Notes under the pieces: generated by a model | What the model was told of the DNA's origin: nothing | What the model saw: only the letters and a program-made list of their open reading frames with translations | Databases searched by the model: none | Assembly (NCBI RefSeq): GCF_900104805.1 | Contig: NZ_LT629751.1 | Span: 248,001 to 312,000, forward strand | Source of the DNA: Pseudomonas oryzae | Lineage (GTDB): Bacteria > Pseudomonadota > Gammaproteobacteria > Pseudomonadales > Pseudomonadaceae | Length of the DNA stretch: 64,000 nucleotides | Direction of reading: 5' to 3' | Position numbers and translations under genes: made by a program | Shown: piece after piece, positions 16,454 to 25,355 of the stretch | Position numbering within the stretch: position 1 is the stretch's first letter | Layout: the number at the start of each line of letters is the position of its first letter

Positions 16454-17776
16454 ATGAGCGAGAAGATCACCCCGGTACTGCGCGAGTCCGCCACCTTCGA
16501 CCGCCTGACCATCCAGGAAATCCAGCGCGCCGCCGAGACCGGCATCTACGACATCCGCGGCGGCGGCACCAAGCGCAAGCTGCCGCACTTCGACGACCTG
16601 CTGCTGCTCGGCGCCAGCATGTCGCGCTACCCGCTGGAGGGCTACCGCGAGAAGTGCGGCACCGACGTGGTGCTCGGCACCCGCTTCGCCAAGAAGCCGA
16701 TCCACCTGAAGATCCCGGTGACCATCGCCGGCATGAGCTTCGGCGCGCTGTCGGCCAACGCCAAGGAAGCTCTCGGCCGCGGCGCCAGCATCGCCGGCAC
16801 CAGCACCACCACCGGCGATGGCGGCATGACCCCGGAAGAGCGCGGCCAGTCGCAGCACCTGGTCTACCAGTACCTGCCCTCGCGCTACGGCATGAACCCG
16901 GACGACCTGCGCAAGGCCGACGCCATCGAGATCGTCCTCGGTCAGGGCGCCAAGCCGGGCGGCGGCGGCATGCTGCTGGGCATGAAGGTCACCGAGCGCG
17001 TCGCCGGCATGCGTACCCTGCCGATCGGCGTCGACCAGCGCTCCGCCTGCCGTCACCCGGACTGGACCGGCCCGGACGACCTGGCGATCAAGATCGCCGA
17101 GATCCGCGAGATCACCGACTGGGAAAAACCGATCTACGTGAAGATCGGCGCCAGCCGCCCGTACTACGACGTCAAGCTGGCGGTGAAGGCCGGCGCCGAC
17201 GTGATCGTCCTCGACGGCATGCAGGGCGGCACCGCGGCCACCCAGGAAGTGTTCATCGAACACGTCGGCATCCCGATCCTCGCCGCCATCCCGCCGGCCG
17301 TGCAGGCCCTGCAGGAGATGGGCATGCACCGCGAGGTGCAGCTGATCGTCTCCGGCGGCATTCGTACCGGCGCCGACGTGGCCAAGGCCATGGCCCTGGG
17401 CGCCGACGCGGTGGCCATCGGCACCGCTGCGCTGATCGCCCTCGGCGACAACCACCCGCGCCTGGACGACGAGCTGAAGAAGATCGGTTCGGCCGCCGGC
17501 TACTACGACGACTGGCAGAACGGCCGCGACCCGGCCGGCATCACCACCCAGGACCCGGAGCTGTCCAAGCGCCTCGATCCGGTGGAGGGCGGTCGCCGCC
17601 TGGCCAACTACCTGCGCGTGCTGGTGCTGGAGGCGCAGACCATGGCCCGCGCCTGCGGCAAGTCGCACCTGCACAACCTCGACCCCGAGGACCTGGTGGC
17701 GCTGACCGTGGAAGCCGCGGCCATGGCCCGCGTGCCGCTGGCCGGCACCGGCTGGATTCCCGGCCAGCAGTTCTGA
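16454..17776 (+). CDS. glxD: FMN-binding glutamate synthase-like subunit (GlxD / MgsC-like)
   Basis: 440 residues matching the FMN and [3Fe-4S]-binding synthase region of GltB as a separate protein. Seen: IPVTIAGMSFGALSANAKEAL, TSTTTGDGGMTPEERGQS, GQGAKPGGGGMLLG, KIGASRPYYDVKLAVKAGADVIVLDGMQGGT, and SGGIRTGADVAKAMALGADAVAIGT for FMN phosphate binding. It would transfer the amide nitrogen to 2-oxoglutarate or form N-methylglutamate. The start at 16454 follows a GAGGAA motif; the upstream ATG at 16358 lies in the repeat. The N-methylglutamate dehydrogenase genes that would complete that pathway are not in the window. Confidence 0.87.
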   Translation: MSEKITPVLRESATFDRLTIQEIQRAAETGIYDIRGGGTKRKLPHFDDLLLLGASMSRYPLEGYREKCGTDVVLGTRFAKKPIHLKIPVTIAGMSFGALSANAKEALGRGASIAGTSTTTGDGGMTPEERGQSQHLVYQYLPSRYGMNPDDLRKADAIEIVLGQGAKPGGGGMLLGMKVTERVAGMRTLPIGVDQRSACRHPDWTGPDDLAIKIAEIREITDWEKPIYVKIGASRPYYDVKLAVKAGADVIVLDGMQGGTAATQEVFIEHVGIPILAAIPPAVQALQEMGMHREVQLIVSGGIRTGADVAKAMALGADAVAIGTAALIALGDNHPRLDDELKKIGSAAGYYDDWQNGRDPAGITTQDPELSKRLDPVEGGRRLANYLRVLVLEAQTMARACGKSHLHNLDPEDLVALTVEAAAMARVPLAGTGWIPGQQF

Positions 17777-17832
17777 CCTGCCGGGCGGGTGTCGGCAGCG
17801 TACCGGCGCCCGCCCGTTGGCCTGGATCTTGT

Positions 17833-17921
17833 GGGGGCGAATGAATTCGCCAGGCAGGCCACCGGCCTGCGCTGGGTGGTTCGGGGGGCGCTTCGCGCCC
17901 CTTGGCGAATGAATTCGCCCC
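17833..17921. repeat. REP-like palindrome pair upstream of amt
   Basis: Two copies of GGCGAATGAATTCGCC, each a 7-bp palindrome with a GA centre, sit at 17836-17851 and 17904-17919 with flanking GGGG and CCCC. A GGGGCGC/GCGCCCC hairpin lies between them. This resembles Pseudomonas REP pairs. Confidence 0.7.
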
Positions 17922-17935
17922 TGCAGGTCGGCTCC

Positions 17936-17951
17936 CGGCCAGAAACTTGCT
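17936..17951 (+). promoter_or_regulatory. Sigma-54 promoter of amt
   Basis: CGGCCAGAAACTTGCT has GG at 17937-17938, 10 bases, then GC at 17949-17950. Transcription would start near 17962, 42 bases before the amt ATG. No good NtrC site was seen; the REP pair occupies the upstream region. Confidence 0.65.
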
Positions 17952-18003
17952 TCGCACACCACGACTGCCAGGAATCCTTCATGACCATTTGAGGAGCTTC
18001 ACC

Positions 18004-19347
18004 ATGTCGATCACTCCACTAGGTTCCACACCGCTACGGCGCGCGCTGAACCGCGTCCTGCCGCTGTTGCTGCTGGCCTTCGCCCCGCTGGCGCTGGCCG
18101 ACGATGCCACCCTCGATACCGGCGTCACCGCCTGGATGATGACCGCCACCGTGCTGGTGCTGTGCATGTGCGTGCCCGGCCTCGCGCTGTTCTACGGCGG
18201 CCTGGTGCGCGCCAAGAACATGCTCTCGCTGTTTTCCCAGTGCTTCGCCGTCGCCGGGGTGATCGGCGTGCTCTGGGTGCTCTATGGCTACAGCATGGTG
18301 ATCGACACCACCGGCATGGTCGAGGGCGAGTACAGCTTCAACAGCTTCGTCGGCGGCCTGGAGCGGGCGATGCTCGCCGGCCTCAAGGGCGACAGCCTGG
18401 TGCTGGGCATGCCGGAAGGGGTGTTCATCACCTTCCAGATGACCTTCGCCATCATCACTCCGGCGTTGATCGCCGGCGCCTTCGCCGAACGCATGAAGTT
18501 CGTCGCCGCCGTGCTGTTCATGGCGCTGTGGTTCACCTTCGTCTACGCGCCGATGGCGCATATGGTGTGGGGCGGTCCGGGTGCGCTGATGCACAACTGG
18601 GGGGCACTGGACTTCGCCGGCGGCACCGCCGTGCACATCAACTCCGGCGTCGCCGCGCTGGCCGCCTGCCTGCTGCTGGGCAAGCGCAAGGGCTACCCGC
18701 ACGTCGAGATCCGTCCGCACAACCTGCCGCTGGCGATGACCGGCGCGGCGCTGCTGTGGGTCGGCTGGTTCGGCTTCAACGTCGGCTCGGCCGCCGGGGT
18801 CGGCACCGTGTCGGGCATCGTCATGCTCAACACCCAGCTGGGTGCCTGCGCCGGCATCGTCGGCTGGATGTTCACCGAGCTGCTCAAGGCCGGTCGGCCG
18901 AGCGCCATGGGTCTGGCTTCCGGCGCCATCGCCGGTCTGGTCGGCATTACCCCGGCCTGCGCCTACGTCGGTGTCGGCGGCGCGCTGGCCATCGGCCTGC
19001 TCAGCGGCGTGCTGTGCTACCTGGCGGTCACCTCGCTGAAGCAGCGTCTGGGCTACGACGACAGCCTCGACGTGTTCGGCCTGCACGGTGTCGGCGGCAT
19101 CGTCGGCGCCATCCTCACCGGTGTGTTCTGCGTGCCGGCGCTGGGCGGCTACGTCGAGGGCAGCGAGATCGCCACCCAGGTGTGGGCGCAGGTGAAGAGC
19201 GTGGCGTTCACCTTCGTCTACTGCTTCGCGATCAGCTGGGTGCTGCTCAAGCTGGTCGACAAGCTGGTCGGCCTGCGCGTGGACGAGGAGGTCGAGGACA
19301 TCGGCCTCGATCTGGCCGAGCACAACGAGACCGCCTACAACCACTGA
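18004..19347 (+). CDS. amt: Ammonium transporter, Amt family
   Basis: 447-residue inner-membrane channel for NH3/NH4+. A cleavable signal peptide (LPLLLLAFAPLALA) precedes 11 hydrophobic helices, as in AmtB. The family signature is DFAGGTAVHINSGVAALA. The pore twin histidines are expected in AHMVWGGPGALMHNWGALDF and in DVFGLHGVGGIVGAI. The C-terminal tail LVGLRVDEEVEDIGLDL is the PII-binding (GlnK) region. No glnK gene precedes it, unlike the common glnK-amtB order. The start at 18004 has TGAGGAG before it; the ATG-less upstream extension to 17902 runs through the REP. Confidence 0.93.
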   Translation: MSITPLGSTPLRRALNRVLPLLLLAFAPLALADDATLDTGVTAWMMTATVLVLCMCVPGLALFYGGLVRAKNMLSLFSQCFAVAGVIGVLWVLYGYSMVIDTTGMVEGEYSFNSFVGGLERAMLAGLKGDSLVLGMPEGVFITFQMTFAIITPALIAGAFAERMKFVAAVLFMALWFTFVYAPMAHMVWGGPGALMHNWGALDFAGGTAVHINSGVAALAACLLLGKRKGYPHVEIRPHNLPLAMTGAALLWVGWFGFNVGSAAGVGTVSGIVMLNTQLGACAGIVGWMFTELLKAGRPSAMGLASGAIAGLVGITPACAYVGVGGALAIGLLSGVLCYLAVTSLKQRLGYDDSLDVFGLHGVGGIVGAILTGVFCVPALGGYVEGSEIATQVWAQVKSVAFTFVYCFAISWVLLKLVDKLVGLRVDEEVEDIGLDLAEHNETAYNH

Positions 19348-19371
19348 TCCCTGGCGTGCGGATCAGGCGAG

Positions 19372-19391
19372 CGCCGGGCATTGGCCCGGCG
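19372..19391 (+). terminator. Hairpin after amt
   Basis: Stem CGCCGGG / CCCGGCG with loop CATTGG, 25 bases past the stop, followed by a short TTCTGCTGTCT stretch. Weak T-run. Confidence 0.45.
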
Positions 19392-19487
19392 TTCTGCTGT
19401 CTGCCGCAGATTCATGGGTGTTGAGTAATTTGCACGGCCAACTTTACGTGTCTATGTTGCAGGCTCGTGTTCACGAGGAGTCGGGCG

Positions 19488-20267
19488 ATGGTGATGCGTG
19501 GGTGTGAGGGAGACGTGGCGCTGGTCAGCGGTGCGGGCAGCGAGCAGGGGATCGGCATGGCCATCGCGCGGCGGCTCGGCCAGGCCGGGGCGAAGTTGAT
19601 CGTCACGGCGAGCAGCGCGCGCATCGAGCAGCGGGTGGCGGAGCTGCGCGCCGAGGGCTTCGCGGTGGAGGGCCGCGCGGCCGACCTCACCGACGAGCAG
19701 CAGGTGGCCGAACTGGCGGCCTGGGCGCAGGGCGTCTGGGGTCGCGTCGACATCCTGGTCAACAACGCCGGCATGGCCATGCAGGGCAGCCCCGAGCCGT
19801 TCGCGCCGGTCGCCAGCATGGACCTGCACACCTGGGAGCTGTCGCTGGCGCGCAACCTGACCAGCGCCTTCCTGCTCACCCGTGCGCTGTTGCCCGGCAT
19901 GCAGGCGCGCGGCTACGGGCGCATCGTGCAGATCAGCTCGACCACCGGCACGCGCGGCGGCAACCGCGGCGAGGCGGCCTACAGCGCGGCCAAGGCCGGC
20001 ATGGTCGGCCTGAACATGGGGCTGGCGTTGGAGGTGGCCGGGCAGGGCATCACGGTCAACAGCGTGGCGCCGGGCTGGATCGCCACCGCCTCGGTGACGC
20101 CCGAGGAGATCGAGGCCGGGCGCCATACCCCCATCGGCCGCGCCGGCCGGCCGGAGGAGGTGGCCGCCGCGGTGGCCTTCCTCGCCTCCCGCGAGGCCAG
20201 CTACATCACCGGCGAGGTACTGGTGGTCGACGGCGGCAACTGCCTGGTGGAGAACAAGGCGCCCTGA
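19488..20267 (+). CDS. Short-chain dehydrogenase/reductase
   Basis: 259-residue classical SDR with a Rossmann fold. Cofactor motif VSGAGSEQGIGMAIA (a G-x4-GIG variant), structural NNAGMA, catalytic Ser in QISSTTGTRGG and Tyr-x3-Lys as AAYSAAKAG, then VAPGWIATASVTPEE and the C-terminal ITGEVLVVDGGN. It resembles 3-oxoacyl-ACP reductase (FabG)-like proteins, but substrate is unknown. GAGGAG lies 7 bases before the ATG at 19488. Single gene. Confidence 0.88.
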   Translation: MVMRGCEGDVALVSGAGSEQGIGMAIARRLGQAGAKLIVTASSARIEQRVAELRAEGFAVEGRAADLTDEQQVAELAAWAQGVWGRVDILVNNAGMAMQGSPEPFAPVASMDLHTWELSLARNLTSAFLLTRALLPGMQARGYGRIVQISSTTGTRGGNRGEAAYSAAKAGMVGLNMGLALEVAGQGITVNSVAPGWIATASVTPEEIEAGRHTPIGRAGRPEEVAAAVAFLASREASYITGEVLVVDGGNCLVENKAP

Positions 20268-20437
20268 ACGCCGCGCCTGGCGCAGCCCGCCGGGCGGGCC
20301 TAGAGTTTCTGGCAGATTGCTGGAACGGACCGCGCACCGGGTATGTCCCGATGTTTTGTCCCTCTGCCAGCTCTCCTGTCCGTGGCCCTTGCCGCGGAAG
20401 TGCCTGTGCGTGCTTCAGCCTGCGAGAGGACAAGGCC

Positions 20438-21472
20438 ATGCCGGCATCCAACACCTATCTGGTCTGCACCCGGGCGATCGGCGAGACCGGCGACTTCATC
20501 GCCGAGCCGGGGGAAACCACGTTCCTGCGGGTTCCGGCCGGCAAGCGCAGCTATAGCCCCGCGGAGCGGATCCCCCGGGAGCGCTGGAGGAAGTCGGTGA
20601 TCGCCGCCGCCGATGGACAGGAGGATGAGGTCACCGGATCGACCGGGGATATCCTGTTTTTCGTGCATGGCTACAACAATGACGCCCGCTCGGTTCTCTG
20701 GCGCACCCGCATGCTGCAAGGCACGCTCGCGGCGCAGGGCTGGCGGGGCTTGGTGGTGGGGTTCGACTGGCCCTGTGAAAATGCCACCCTGAATTATCTC
20801 GAGGATCGCCATGATGCGTCGCAGGTGGCGCTGCGCCTGATCGATGACTCCCTGCAACTGGTCGTCGATGCGCAGTTTCCCGAGGGCGCCGGCGCCAGGT
20901 CATGCACCCTGAATATCCACATGCTCGGCCACTCGACGGGCGCCTACGTGATCATGGAGGCCTTCGCCGCGGCGGCGAAACGGGGTGATCTGTTCAGGAG
21001 GCCCTGGCGTATCGGTCAGGTGGCCTTCATTGGCGGCGACGTTTCCAGCGACTCGCTCGCGACCAGCTCCGACTGGGCCGGTCCGATGTACGACCGGATC
21101 ATCCGGCTGACCAACTACTCCAGTGGCTACGACAAGGTGCTGGGCGTGTCGAACATGAAGCGCTTCGGCACCTCGCCGCGCGCCGGACGGATCGGCCTTC
21201 CCCGCGAGGTTCCGCGCAAGGCGGTAAACGTCGACTGCTCGCGTTATTTCACCTCCAAGAATCCGGCGGCGTCGGTTTTCAGCGGAACGTTCAACCATTC
21301 GTGGCATATCGGTGACGAAACCTTTGCCCTCGATCTTGCCCTCACCCTGGAGGGGGCAATTGACCGCGAGAAGATTCCCACCCGGAGAATCGAGGATGGT
21401 CGCTTGGTGCTGATCGCGGGAGCCGGGCGCCCCGAGTTTCAGGCGCAATGGGACGAGGAGCGTCCGGTTTGA
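20438..21472 (+). CDS. Alpha/beta hydrolase (DUF900-like)
   Basis: 344-residue protein with a central alpha/beta-hydrolase core: ILFFVHGYNNDARSVLWRT (oxyanion strand), GLVVGFDWPCENATLNYLEDR, nucleophile elbow HMLGHSTGAYVIMEA with Ser in GHSTG, and a late HSWHIGDE segment that could supply the catalytic His. This pattern is like DUF900 hydrolases. No signal peptide, so likely cytoplasmic. Substrate unknown. GAGAGGA precedes the ATG at 20438; an in-frame ATG at 20351 would add a Cys-rich stretch without family likeness. Confidence 0.75.
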   Translation: MPASNTYLVCTRAIGETGDFIAEPGETTFLRVPAGKRSYSPAERIPRERWRKSVIAAADGQEDEVTGSTGDILFFVHGYNNDARSVLWRTRMLQGTLAAQGWRGLVVGFDWPCENATLNYLEDRHDASQVALRLIDDSLQLVVDAQFPEGAGARSCTLNIHMLGHSTGAYVIMEAFAAAAKRGDLFRRPWRIGQVAFIGGDVSSDSLATSSDWAGPMYDRIIRLTNYSSGYDKVLGVSNMKRFGTSPRAGRIGLPREVPRKAVNVDCSRYFTSKNPAASVFSGTFNHSWHIGDETFALDLALTLEGAIDREKIPTRRIEDGRLVLIAGAGRPEFQAQWDEERPV

Positions 21473-21531
21473 GTGCGAGGACGCTGCCAGGGCGGGATGG
21501 CCGGGCGTTACCGATTCCGGAGGTGCCGATC

Positions 21532-21924
21532 ATGCGTCGGTTCGCAGTGCTGCTGCTTCTCGCCCTTGGCGCGTCGGCCGACGCCGGGATGTACGGTGCC
21601 GAATACGAGGCCTGCAGCCAGGAATCGCCCGCCGAGATCATCGAGTGCGTCAACGCCAGCGCCAGGACCTGGGAGCGGCGCATGAACGGCGCCTACAAGG
21701 CGCTGGTGGCGCGCAGCGATCCCGGGCAGCAGGCGCCGCTGAAGACGGCGCAGCGCCAGTGGGTACAGTACCGCGACGCCAACTGCGCCTTCTATGCCGC
21801 CGGCGACGGCTCGCTCAGCCGGGTCGCCGCCGCCGAGTGCTGGCGCGCCATGGCCCGGCAGCGCGCCTGCGAACTGGAGGCCGCCAACATGCAGGAGGGG
21901 GCGGCGGGGCAGGGCTGCGAGTGA
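21532..21924 (+). CDS. LprI/DUF1311 family periplasmic protein
   Basis: 130 residues with a Sec signal peptide (RRFAVLLLLALGASADA) and a mature domain of the DUF1311/LprI type: YEACSQES, CVNASARTWERRMNGAYKALVAR, QRQWVQYRDANCAFYAAGDGSL, and MARQRACELEAA, with paired cysteines for disulfides. Some relatives inhibit host lysozyme; that role is not shown here. It begins 59 bases after the hydrolase gene and follows CCGGAGG, so the two may be co-transcribed. Confidence 0.78.
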   Translation: MRRFAVLLLLALGASADAGMYGAEYEACSQESPAEIIECVNASARTWERRMNGAYKALVARSDPGQQAPLKTAQRQWVQYRDANCAFYAAGDGSLSRVAAAECWRAMARQRACELEAANMQEGAAGQGCE

Positions 21925-21936
21925 GCTTTCAGCGCA

Positions 21937-22203
21937 TCAGCGCAACTGGCTGTCCTTGCTGCCCCGGCGGTTGTAGCCGCTGAACGCTGCCTGCTGCTTG
22001 TCCTGCTCGGCCTGGCAGGCCAGGCACAGGCGCACGCCGGGCACCGCCTGGCGGCGCGCCTCGGGGATGGGCGCGTCGCACTCCTCGCAGTGGCTGAGGC
22101 TGTCGCCGCGCGGCAGCTGGCTGCGCGCGCGGGCGATGGCGTCCTCGATGGTGCTGTCGATCTGTTCCTGTACCGCTCCGTCGCTGGTCCAGCCGCCGGC
22201 CAT
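21937..22203 (-). CDS. DksA/TraR-type C4 zinc-finger protein
   Basis: 88-residue short DksA/TraR (YbiI-like) protein. A helical N terminus (VQEQIDSTIEDAIARARSQLPRG) is followed by the four-cysteine zinc finger CEECDAPIPEARRQAVPGVRLCLACQ. Full DksA acts in the RNA polymerase secondary channel with ppGpp. This short form lacks the long coiled coil and its role is unknown. It converges on the LprI-like gene, with 12 bases between the stops. The open frame extends far upstream over the next gene; the start at 22203 matches the family. Confidence 0.85.
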   Translation of the reverse strand: MAGGWTSDGAVQEQIDSTIEDAIARARSQLPRGDSLSHCEECDAPIPEARRQAVPGVRLCLACQAEQDKQQAAFSGYNRRGSKDSQLR

Positions 22204-22389
22204 GTCGCGTCCTCCCGCTGCTGTGGCGCCTGAGGTCAGGCGTGTTTTTGCGTGCCCGTGGCTCGACCTTTGCGGGCCATGGATTAAGGTGAAATTAGCG
22301 CCGTCGCCAATCTGCTGCATCCTCATCTTGCCGCAGTCGCGGCGCCGCTGCTTCCCGCCGTCCGTCATCCAGCATGCAAGGAGCGCCCC

Positions 22390-23367
22390 GTGATCATTCC
22401 CCAGTACTGGGCCGAGGCCCGCGCGCAGCGGCGCAGCCAGGGCCGACAGATGACCGTGCGCCGCTTCGGCTGGTCGGACGTCAGCCAGGCCGAGGCGCAG
22501 GCGCACGCCGAGCGGCGCGCGCAGGAGGCGCTCGAGCGCCGCTGGGACGGCGAGCGGTTGCTGCAGCATGAGCCGAAGGTGCCCTACAACGGTGCCGATG
22601 GGGTGCCGATCCGCGAGGAGATCGTCGCCCGCCACGACCAGGTGGTGATCACCCGTAACGCCTATGGTGCGCGCTGCCTGAATACGCCGAACGTGCTGTT
22701 CGCCGACGTCGACTTCGCCTGGAGGCCGTCTTTCCGCCTGATCATCCTCACCATGGCCTGCCTGCTGGCGCTGGCCCTGCTGGTGGGCTGGCAGAGCGAG
22801 TCCAACCTGCTGATCGCGCTCCTCCTGCTGCTCGCGGTGTTCGCCGCCAGCACGCTGGCCGGCTGGTTCTATCGCCTGCTGCTGTGGGCCAATGGCGGCG
22901 TGGAGGCGCTGGCGCGCAAGCGGGTGCGGCGCTTCCTCGCCGCCCACCCGGACTGGGGCGTGCGCCTGTATCGCACCCCTGCCGGACTGCGCGTGCTGGC
23001 CACCCACTGCACCTTCGCGCCGGACGATCCCTCGGTGATGCGCTTCTTCACCGCCTTGGGCGCCGACCCTTGCTACGTGCACATGTGCCTGCGCCAGCAG
23101 TGCTTCCGCGCGCGGGTCAGCGCCAAGCCCTGGCGCATCGGCATCGCCCGCCACCTGCGGCCGCGTCCGGGCGTCTGGCCGGTGGCGCCGGAGCGTCTGG
23201 AGGAGCGCTGCGACTGGGTGGCGCGCTACGAGGCCAGGGCCAGTGGCTTCGCCGCCTGCAGCTTCCTCGAGACGCTCGGCAGCGGCGTGGTGGCGCCAGA
23301 GGTGGCCGAGGTGCAGCGCCTGCACGACGAGCTGTCCGGCGCGCAGAGCCGCTTGCCGCTGGCCTGA
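22390..23367 (+). CDS. Conserved membrane protein of unknown function
   Basis: 325 residues, GTG start. About 110 polar residues rich in Arg/Glu/Ala come first, then two adjacent transmembrane helices at about 118-160 (LIILTMACLLALALLVGW and LLIALLLLLAVFAASTLAGW), then a cytosolic C-terminal domain of about 160 residues containing VRLYRTPAGLRVLATHCTF, MRFFTALGADPCYVHMCLRQQCFRARV and PWRIGIARHLRPRPGVWPV. This matches a hypothetical protein type I recall from Pseudomonas, with no known function. Divergent from the zinc-finger gene across 186 bases. Confidence 0.7.
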   Translation: MIIPQYWAEARAQRRSQGRQMTVRRFGWSDVSQAEAQAHAERRAQEALERRWDGERLLQHEPKVPYNGADGVPIREEIVARHDQVVITRNAYGARCLNTPNVLFADVDFAWRPSFRLIILTMACLLALALLVGWQSESNLLIALLLLLAVFAASTLAGWFYRLLLWANGGVEALARKRVRRFLAAHPDWGVRLYRTPAGLRVLATHCTFAPDDPSVMRFFTALGADPCYVHMCLRQQCFRARVSAKPWRIGIARHLRPRPGVWPVAPERLEERCDWVARYEARASGFAACSFLETLGSGVVAPEVAEVQRLHDELSGAQSRLPLA

Positions 23368-23463
23368 GCCTGGCGCGGCCTGCCGGTGCATCCGGCTCCG
23401 CGCGGCCGGGGCTGGCCTGTCGACGCAACGCGGGGATGGCGCCTTATCCAGCCCCCGGTGAGC

Positions 23464-24330
23464 TCACTCCTTGACGTTCATGTACTCGCTGGCCCAGGCG
23501 ATGTAGTCGTCGGGGTGGGTGTACTTGGTCACCAGTTCCGAGGCGCTCAGGCCGTTGTCGCTGGTGATGCCGCGCTGTTCGCGCAGGCTGTCGTAGGTGG
23601 CCTTGATCGCGGCGAAGTAGGCGCCGTGGCCGTCGACCACGATGCGCACGCCGAGGTCGGCCAGGCGGCTGTCGTCGCGCAGCTCGGGGTTGCCGTAGGT
23701 GACCAGCATCAGCGGCACGTGCAGGCCCTCGGCGATGGTTTCCAGGTGGGCGAAGTCCTTCACCCCGACCAGGCAGATGCCGTCGGCGCCGGCGGCCTGG
23801 TAGGCCTGGGTGCGGTGGATCACGTCTTCCACCGACTGCACGCCGGCGTGGGTGCGAGCGATGATCGCCAGCGACTTGTCGTCGCGCACTTCCTGGGCGG
23901 CGCGCAGCTTGCCGATGCCTTCCTCGACGCTGATCAGGTCGTAGGACTTGCGGCCGAACTGCGCCGGCAGCAGGGTGTCCTCGAGGGTCAGCGCGGCGAC
24001 GCCGGCGCGCTCCAGCTCGATGACGGTGCGCATGGCGTTGAGCGCGTTGCCGTAGCCGTGGTCGGCGTCGGCGATCACCGGCAGGCGGGCGACCCGACCG
24101 ATGCGGGTGGCCTGCTCGGCGAATTCGCTGAGGGTGATCAGCGCCACGTCGGGGGCGGCGAGCACCTGCAGCGAGGCGACCGAGCCGCCGAGGATGCCCA
24201 CCTCGAAGCCGAGATCGGCGGCGATGCGCGCGGACAGCGGGTCGAACACCGAGGCAGTGTGATAGCAGGCGTTGCTGGCCAGCAGGGCACGGAAGGCTTT
24301 GCGCAGCGCGTGGTGACAGGATTTCTGCAT
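23464..24330 (-). CDS. Oxaloacetate decarboxylase, PEP mutase/isocitrate lyase superfamily
   Basis: 288 residues closely matching Pseudomonas aeruginosa PA4872 (oxaloacetate to pyruvate plus CO2, Mg2+-dependent). The shared stretches include [34 protein letters not shown], the metal/phosphate-binding [45 protein letters not shown] (family: ARTNAE) and [14 protein letters not shown]. The THAG in place of TNAE is a modest difference near the active site. The open frame extends to 24465; 24330 gives the family start [17 protein letters not shown]. Confidence 0.88.
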   Translation of the reverse strand: MQKSCHHALRKAFRALLASNACYHTASVFDPLSARIAADLGFEVGILGGSVASLQVLAAPDVALITLSEFAEQATRIGRVARLPVIADADHGYGNALNAMRTVIELERAGVAALTLEDTLLPAQFGRKSYDLISVEEGIGKLRAAQEVRDDKSLAIIARTHAGVQSVEDVIHRTQAYQAAGADGICLVGVKDFAHLETIAEGLHVPLMLVTYGNPELRDDSRLADLGVRIVVDGHGAYFAAIKATYDSLREQRGITSDNGLSASELVTKYTHPDDYIAWASEYMNVKE

Positions 24331-24680
24331 GATTTCTGATCCCTTGTGTCTTTGTCTTGTCTTGTACCTTTCCAGTATTGCAAATCCTGTACCCGAAGGT
24401 CGTATTGCTTCGATTTCCTCGCTTTGCTGGCTGGCTGGCGCGCCGGAGTGGCGAACGGGCGCCACTACCGGCTCGGGAGTGGCGAGAATCCGCCGCTACC
24501 CGCGGCATGCGCGGGGTGATGCTAGGACGCCAGGCTTTCAGCCAGCTTTCGCCTGAGCACGGCGCCATCCCGCGCGAGGCGAGCCGCGGCGGTGCGTGCC
24601 GCCTGCCTGGCGTGCGTCGCTCGCGCGGAGCGGCAACAGCTTCTATGGTTTTGGGGTCGCTGCCTTTTGAGGATACCCCC
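24331..24680. other. Intergenic region between oxaloacetate decarboxylase and gst genes
   Basis: The two genes are divergent, so both promoters must lie here. The part nearest the decarboxylase is locally AT-rich (TTGTGTCTTTGTCTTGTCTTG around 24350, kept short here). I saw no gene, no clear repeat and no confident promoter. Confidence 0.35.
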
Positions 24681-25289
24681 ATGAAGCTCTACTACACGCC
24701 GGGCGCCTGCTCGCTGGCGCCGCACATCGTGCTGTGCGAACTGGGCCTGGACCACGAGCTGGTCAAGGTCGACCTGAGAACGCATACCGTCGCCGGGGGC
24801 GGGGATTTCTACGCCATCAACCCCAAGGGCTACGTGCCGGCCCTGGAGCTGGAGTACGACCAGGTGCTCACCGAGGACGCGGTGATCCTGCAGTATCTGG
24901 CCGAGCTCAGGCCGGGCGCCGGCCTGCTGCCGCCGGCCGGCAGCATGGAGCGCTGGCGCGTGCTGGAGTGGCTCAACTTCATCAGCAGCGAGCTGCACAA
25001 GGGGCTGGGCACGCTGTTCAACCCGGCGGTCACCCCGGAATGGCGACAGGCGGTGCTGGAGCGGGTGAACCGGCGGCTGGACATGGTCAACCAGACCCTC
25101 AAGGGCAACGCCTTCCTCTGCGGTCGGCACTTCACCGTTGCCGACGCCTACCTGTTCACCATCGTCAGCTGGACCGGGTTCATGAAGATCGACCTGGCGC
25201 CCTGGCCGGAGCTGGCGGACTACCAGGCGCGGATGGCGGAGCGCCCGGCGGTGCAGCAGGCGATGCGCGAGGAGGGGCTGCTGCAGTAG
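24681..25289 (+). CDS. gstA: Glutathione S-transferase
   Basis: 202-residue beta-class-like GST. The N-terminal thioredoxin fold opens with MKLYYTPGACSLAPHIVLCELG: Cys10 and the tyrosine/serine of this segment are the usual glutathione-activating positions. NPKGYVPALELEYDQVLTEDAVILQYLAEL contains the cis-Pro and the Glu-Ser/Ala glutathione contact. The helical C-terminal domain ends FTVADAYLFTIVSWTGFMKIDL, with the N-capping box. Cytosolic detoxification of electrophiles. A strong hairpin follows its stop. Confidence 0.9.
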   Translation: MKLYYTPGACSLAPHIVLCELGLDHELVKVDLRTHTVAGGGDFYAINPKGYVPALELEYDQVLTEDAVILQYLAELRPGAGLLPPAGSMERWRVLEWLNFISSELHKGLGTLFNPAVTPEWRQAVLERVNRRLDMVNQTLKGNAFLCGRHFTVADAYLFTIVSWTGFMKIDLAPWPELADYQARMAERPAVQQAMREEGLLQ

Positions 25290-25304
25290 CGGCCCGCTTG
25301 AATG

Positions 25305-25334
25305 CAGAAGGGGCGCCGGATGGCGCCCCTTCTG
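25305..25334. terminator. Bidirectional hairpin between gst and porin genes
   Basis: Perfect 13-bp stem CAGAAGGGGCGCC / GGCGCCCCTTCTG with a GGAT loop, placed between convergent stops at 25289 and 25356. Confidence 0.8.
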
Positions 25335-25355
25335 CTGTCGGCCGCGAAGGGCGGC

